Positions 63,275-64,000 of a stretch of DNA of 64,000 nt are shown one piece after another. The DNA is from Erwinia piriflorinigrans CFBP 5888. GTDB lineage: Bacteria; Pseudomonadota; Gammaproteobacteria; Enterobacterales; Enterobacteriaceae. The position numbers were made by a program, and so were the translations under genes. Location: positions 1-64,000 of the forward strand of contig NZ_CAHS01000013.1 in the NCBI RefSeq assembly GCF_001050515.1, given 5' to 3'. Numbering within the stretch: the first letter of the stretch is position 1; every line of letters begins with the position of its first letter. The notes under the pieces were generated by a model that did not search any database, was not told the origin of the DNA, and saw only the letters and a list, made by a program, of their open reading frames with translations.

Positions 63275-63931
63275 TTAGCGGATGATGTTTTGCCAAAGAA
63301 GCGGGGCAACGCCGAGAAAATTGTTCAGCATATGCAGGTAGATGGGGAGTTTCAACCCGCCAGATACCAGACGGGCGGCACATAGCAACAGCGACAATAC
63401 GGTGAGCGCAATCAGGGTTTGCAGATGCGCATACTGGGTATGGAGCAGGGCAAAAATGATTGATGTCACCAGCGAGCAGGCCAGGCGCTGGGCGGGTGCC
63501 CACAGCAGAAAAGCGTGCAGGATAAAACCACGGAAGAGAATTTCTTCAAATATCGGCGCCAGGATCACCACGGCCAGGCAGAAGCTTATCAGGCCGAGTT
63601 GCGAGTTACCTGTCTGACTGAGGGCCCAGGTTTCCGGGCGTAAATACCACGACTGGCTGCCAATTGCCGCCAGCAGCAGCGCGCTGAACAGCAGAACCTG
63701 GCGCGTGCGCAATATGCCTAAAGGGATCTCGGCAAATTGCCGCGTATACCAACGATAAATGGGCACCAGTGCGGCAAACTCCAGCAGACAAGTCACCGGC
63801 ATCAGCAAGCCCTGGCTCTTTAACGTATCGATACAGGGAAAGTGATTGACCAGCAGCGCAATCGAATACCACATCATAAACGCGCCGCAGCAAAGCAGGG
63901 TATGGTTAACGTTGTCAGATGCTGGTGTCAT
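63275..63931 (-). CDS. CPBP-family intramembrane metalloprotease
   Basis: A 218-residue membrane protein of the CPBP (CAAX/Abi-like) family with about six hydrophobic segments. Motif 1 EEILFR (Glu129-Glu130...Arg134) and motif 2 ALLHTQYAH (His164) are the predicted metal-binding and catalytic residues. Family members act in prenyl-protein processing, bacteriocin self-immunity or membrane-protein quality control; which applies here is unknown. The window ends 69 bases upstream of its start. Confidence 0.85.
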   Translation of the reverse strand: MTPASDNVNHTLLCCGAFMMWYSIALLVNHFPCIDTLKSQGLLMPVTCLLEFAALVPIYRWYTRQFAEIPLGILRTRQVLLFSALLLAAIGSQSWYLRPETWALSQTGNSQLGLISFCLAVVILAPIFEEILFRGFILHAFLLWAPAQRLACSLVTSIIFALLHTQYAHLQTLIALTVLSLLLCAARLVSGGLKLPIYLHMLNNFLGVAPLLWQNIIR

Positions 63932-64000
63932 GGTGAGTATCTTGAGCGGCAGAGAGGCGGCGATGTTAACAAGCTATCGGCCCCTCCCGCAAATGCATGG

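Overview
The window is enterobacterial chromosome, most likely from the Erwiniaceae (Erwinia or a close relative; the species cannot be fixed from sequence alone). The backbone follows the order known around rrnH in E. coli: 5S rRNA, tRNA-Asp, yafD, mltD, gloB, yafS, rnhA/dnaQ, a second identical tRNA-Asp, then yafV, fadE, gmhA, yafJ, dpaA, dinB, pepD, gpt, frsA, crl, phoE, proB and proA. Blocks absent from the E. coli order are spliced into this frame. The first bases are the 23S-5S spacer, which carries an ERIC repeat.

Region 6.4-24.3 kb, directly behind the second tRNA-Asp, is a purine-ring nitrogen-salvage cluster of the Klebsiella hpx type. It encodes an NCS1 permease, HpxS (GntR regulator), HpxA (allantoin racemase), HpxB (allantoinase), the HpxW-X-Y-Z oxalurate/oxamate set on the opposite strand, an RpiR-type regulator (HpxU-like), a four-gene amino-acid-type ABC importer, HpxJ (ureidoglycine aminotransferase), HpxK (allantoate amidohydrolase), HpxT and HpxQ (OHCU decarboxylase and HIU hydrolase) and an NCS2 permease. 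Together they take 5-hydroxyisourate through allantoin, allantoate, ureidoglycine and oxalurate towards oxamate, releasing ammonia. The urate-oxidising step (hpxO) and the xanthine-oxidising step (hpxDE) are not in the window. The ABC operon has a consensus sigma-54 promoter and an upstream NtrC palindrome, and weaker sigma-54-type promoters precede hpxW and the NCS1 permease, so the cluster appears wired to nitrogen limitation. An AT-rich, lysine- and asparagine-rich 352-residue protein of unknown function lies between hpxW and hpxU and looks acquired.

Region 24.3-31.8 kb is methionine salvage: yafV (omega-amidase), ybdL (methionine aminotransferase), mtnB-C-D, and divergent mtnA and mtnK, with MetJ boxes before mtnB and between mtnA and mtnK. 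A StbDE/RelBE-type toxin-antitoxin pair splits ybdL from mtnB. Region 31.8-43.9 kb returns to backbone genes, with a FadR operator at fadE, a LexA box at dinB, and a GH18 chitinase-like gene between dinB and pepD.

Region 47.8-64 kb is accessory: a LysE exporter, a PIN-toxin module, a shikimate-dehydrogenase-like gene, ybaN, crcB under a fluoride riboswitch, several small unknown genes, an IraP-like anti-adaptor, a methyltransferase, a YmgB/AriR-like protein, an acyltransferase, a six-gene peptide-type ABC operon with two paralogous binding proteins, and a CPBP-family membrane protease. No insertion sequence, integrase, prophage or CRISPR array was seen.
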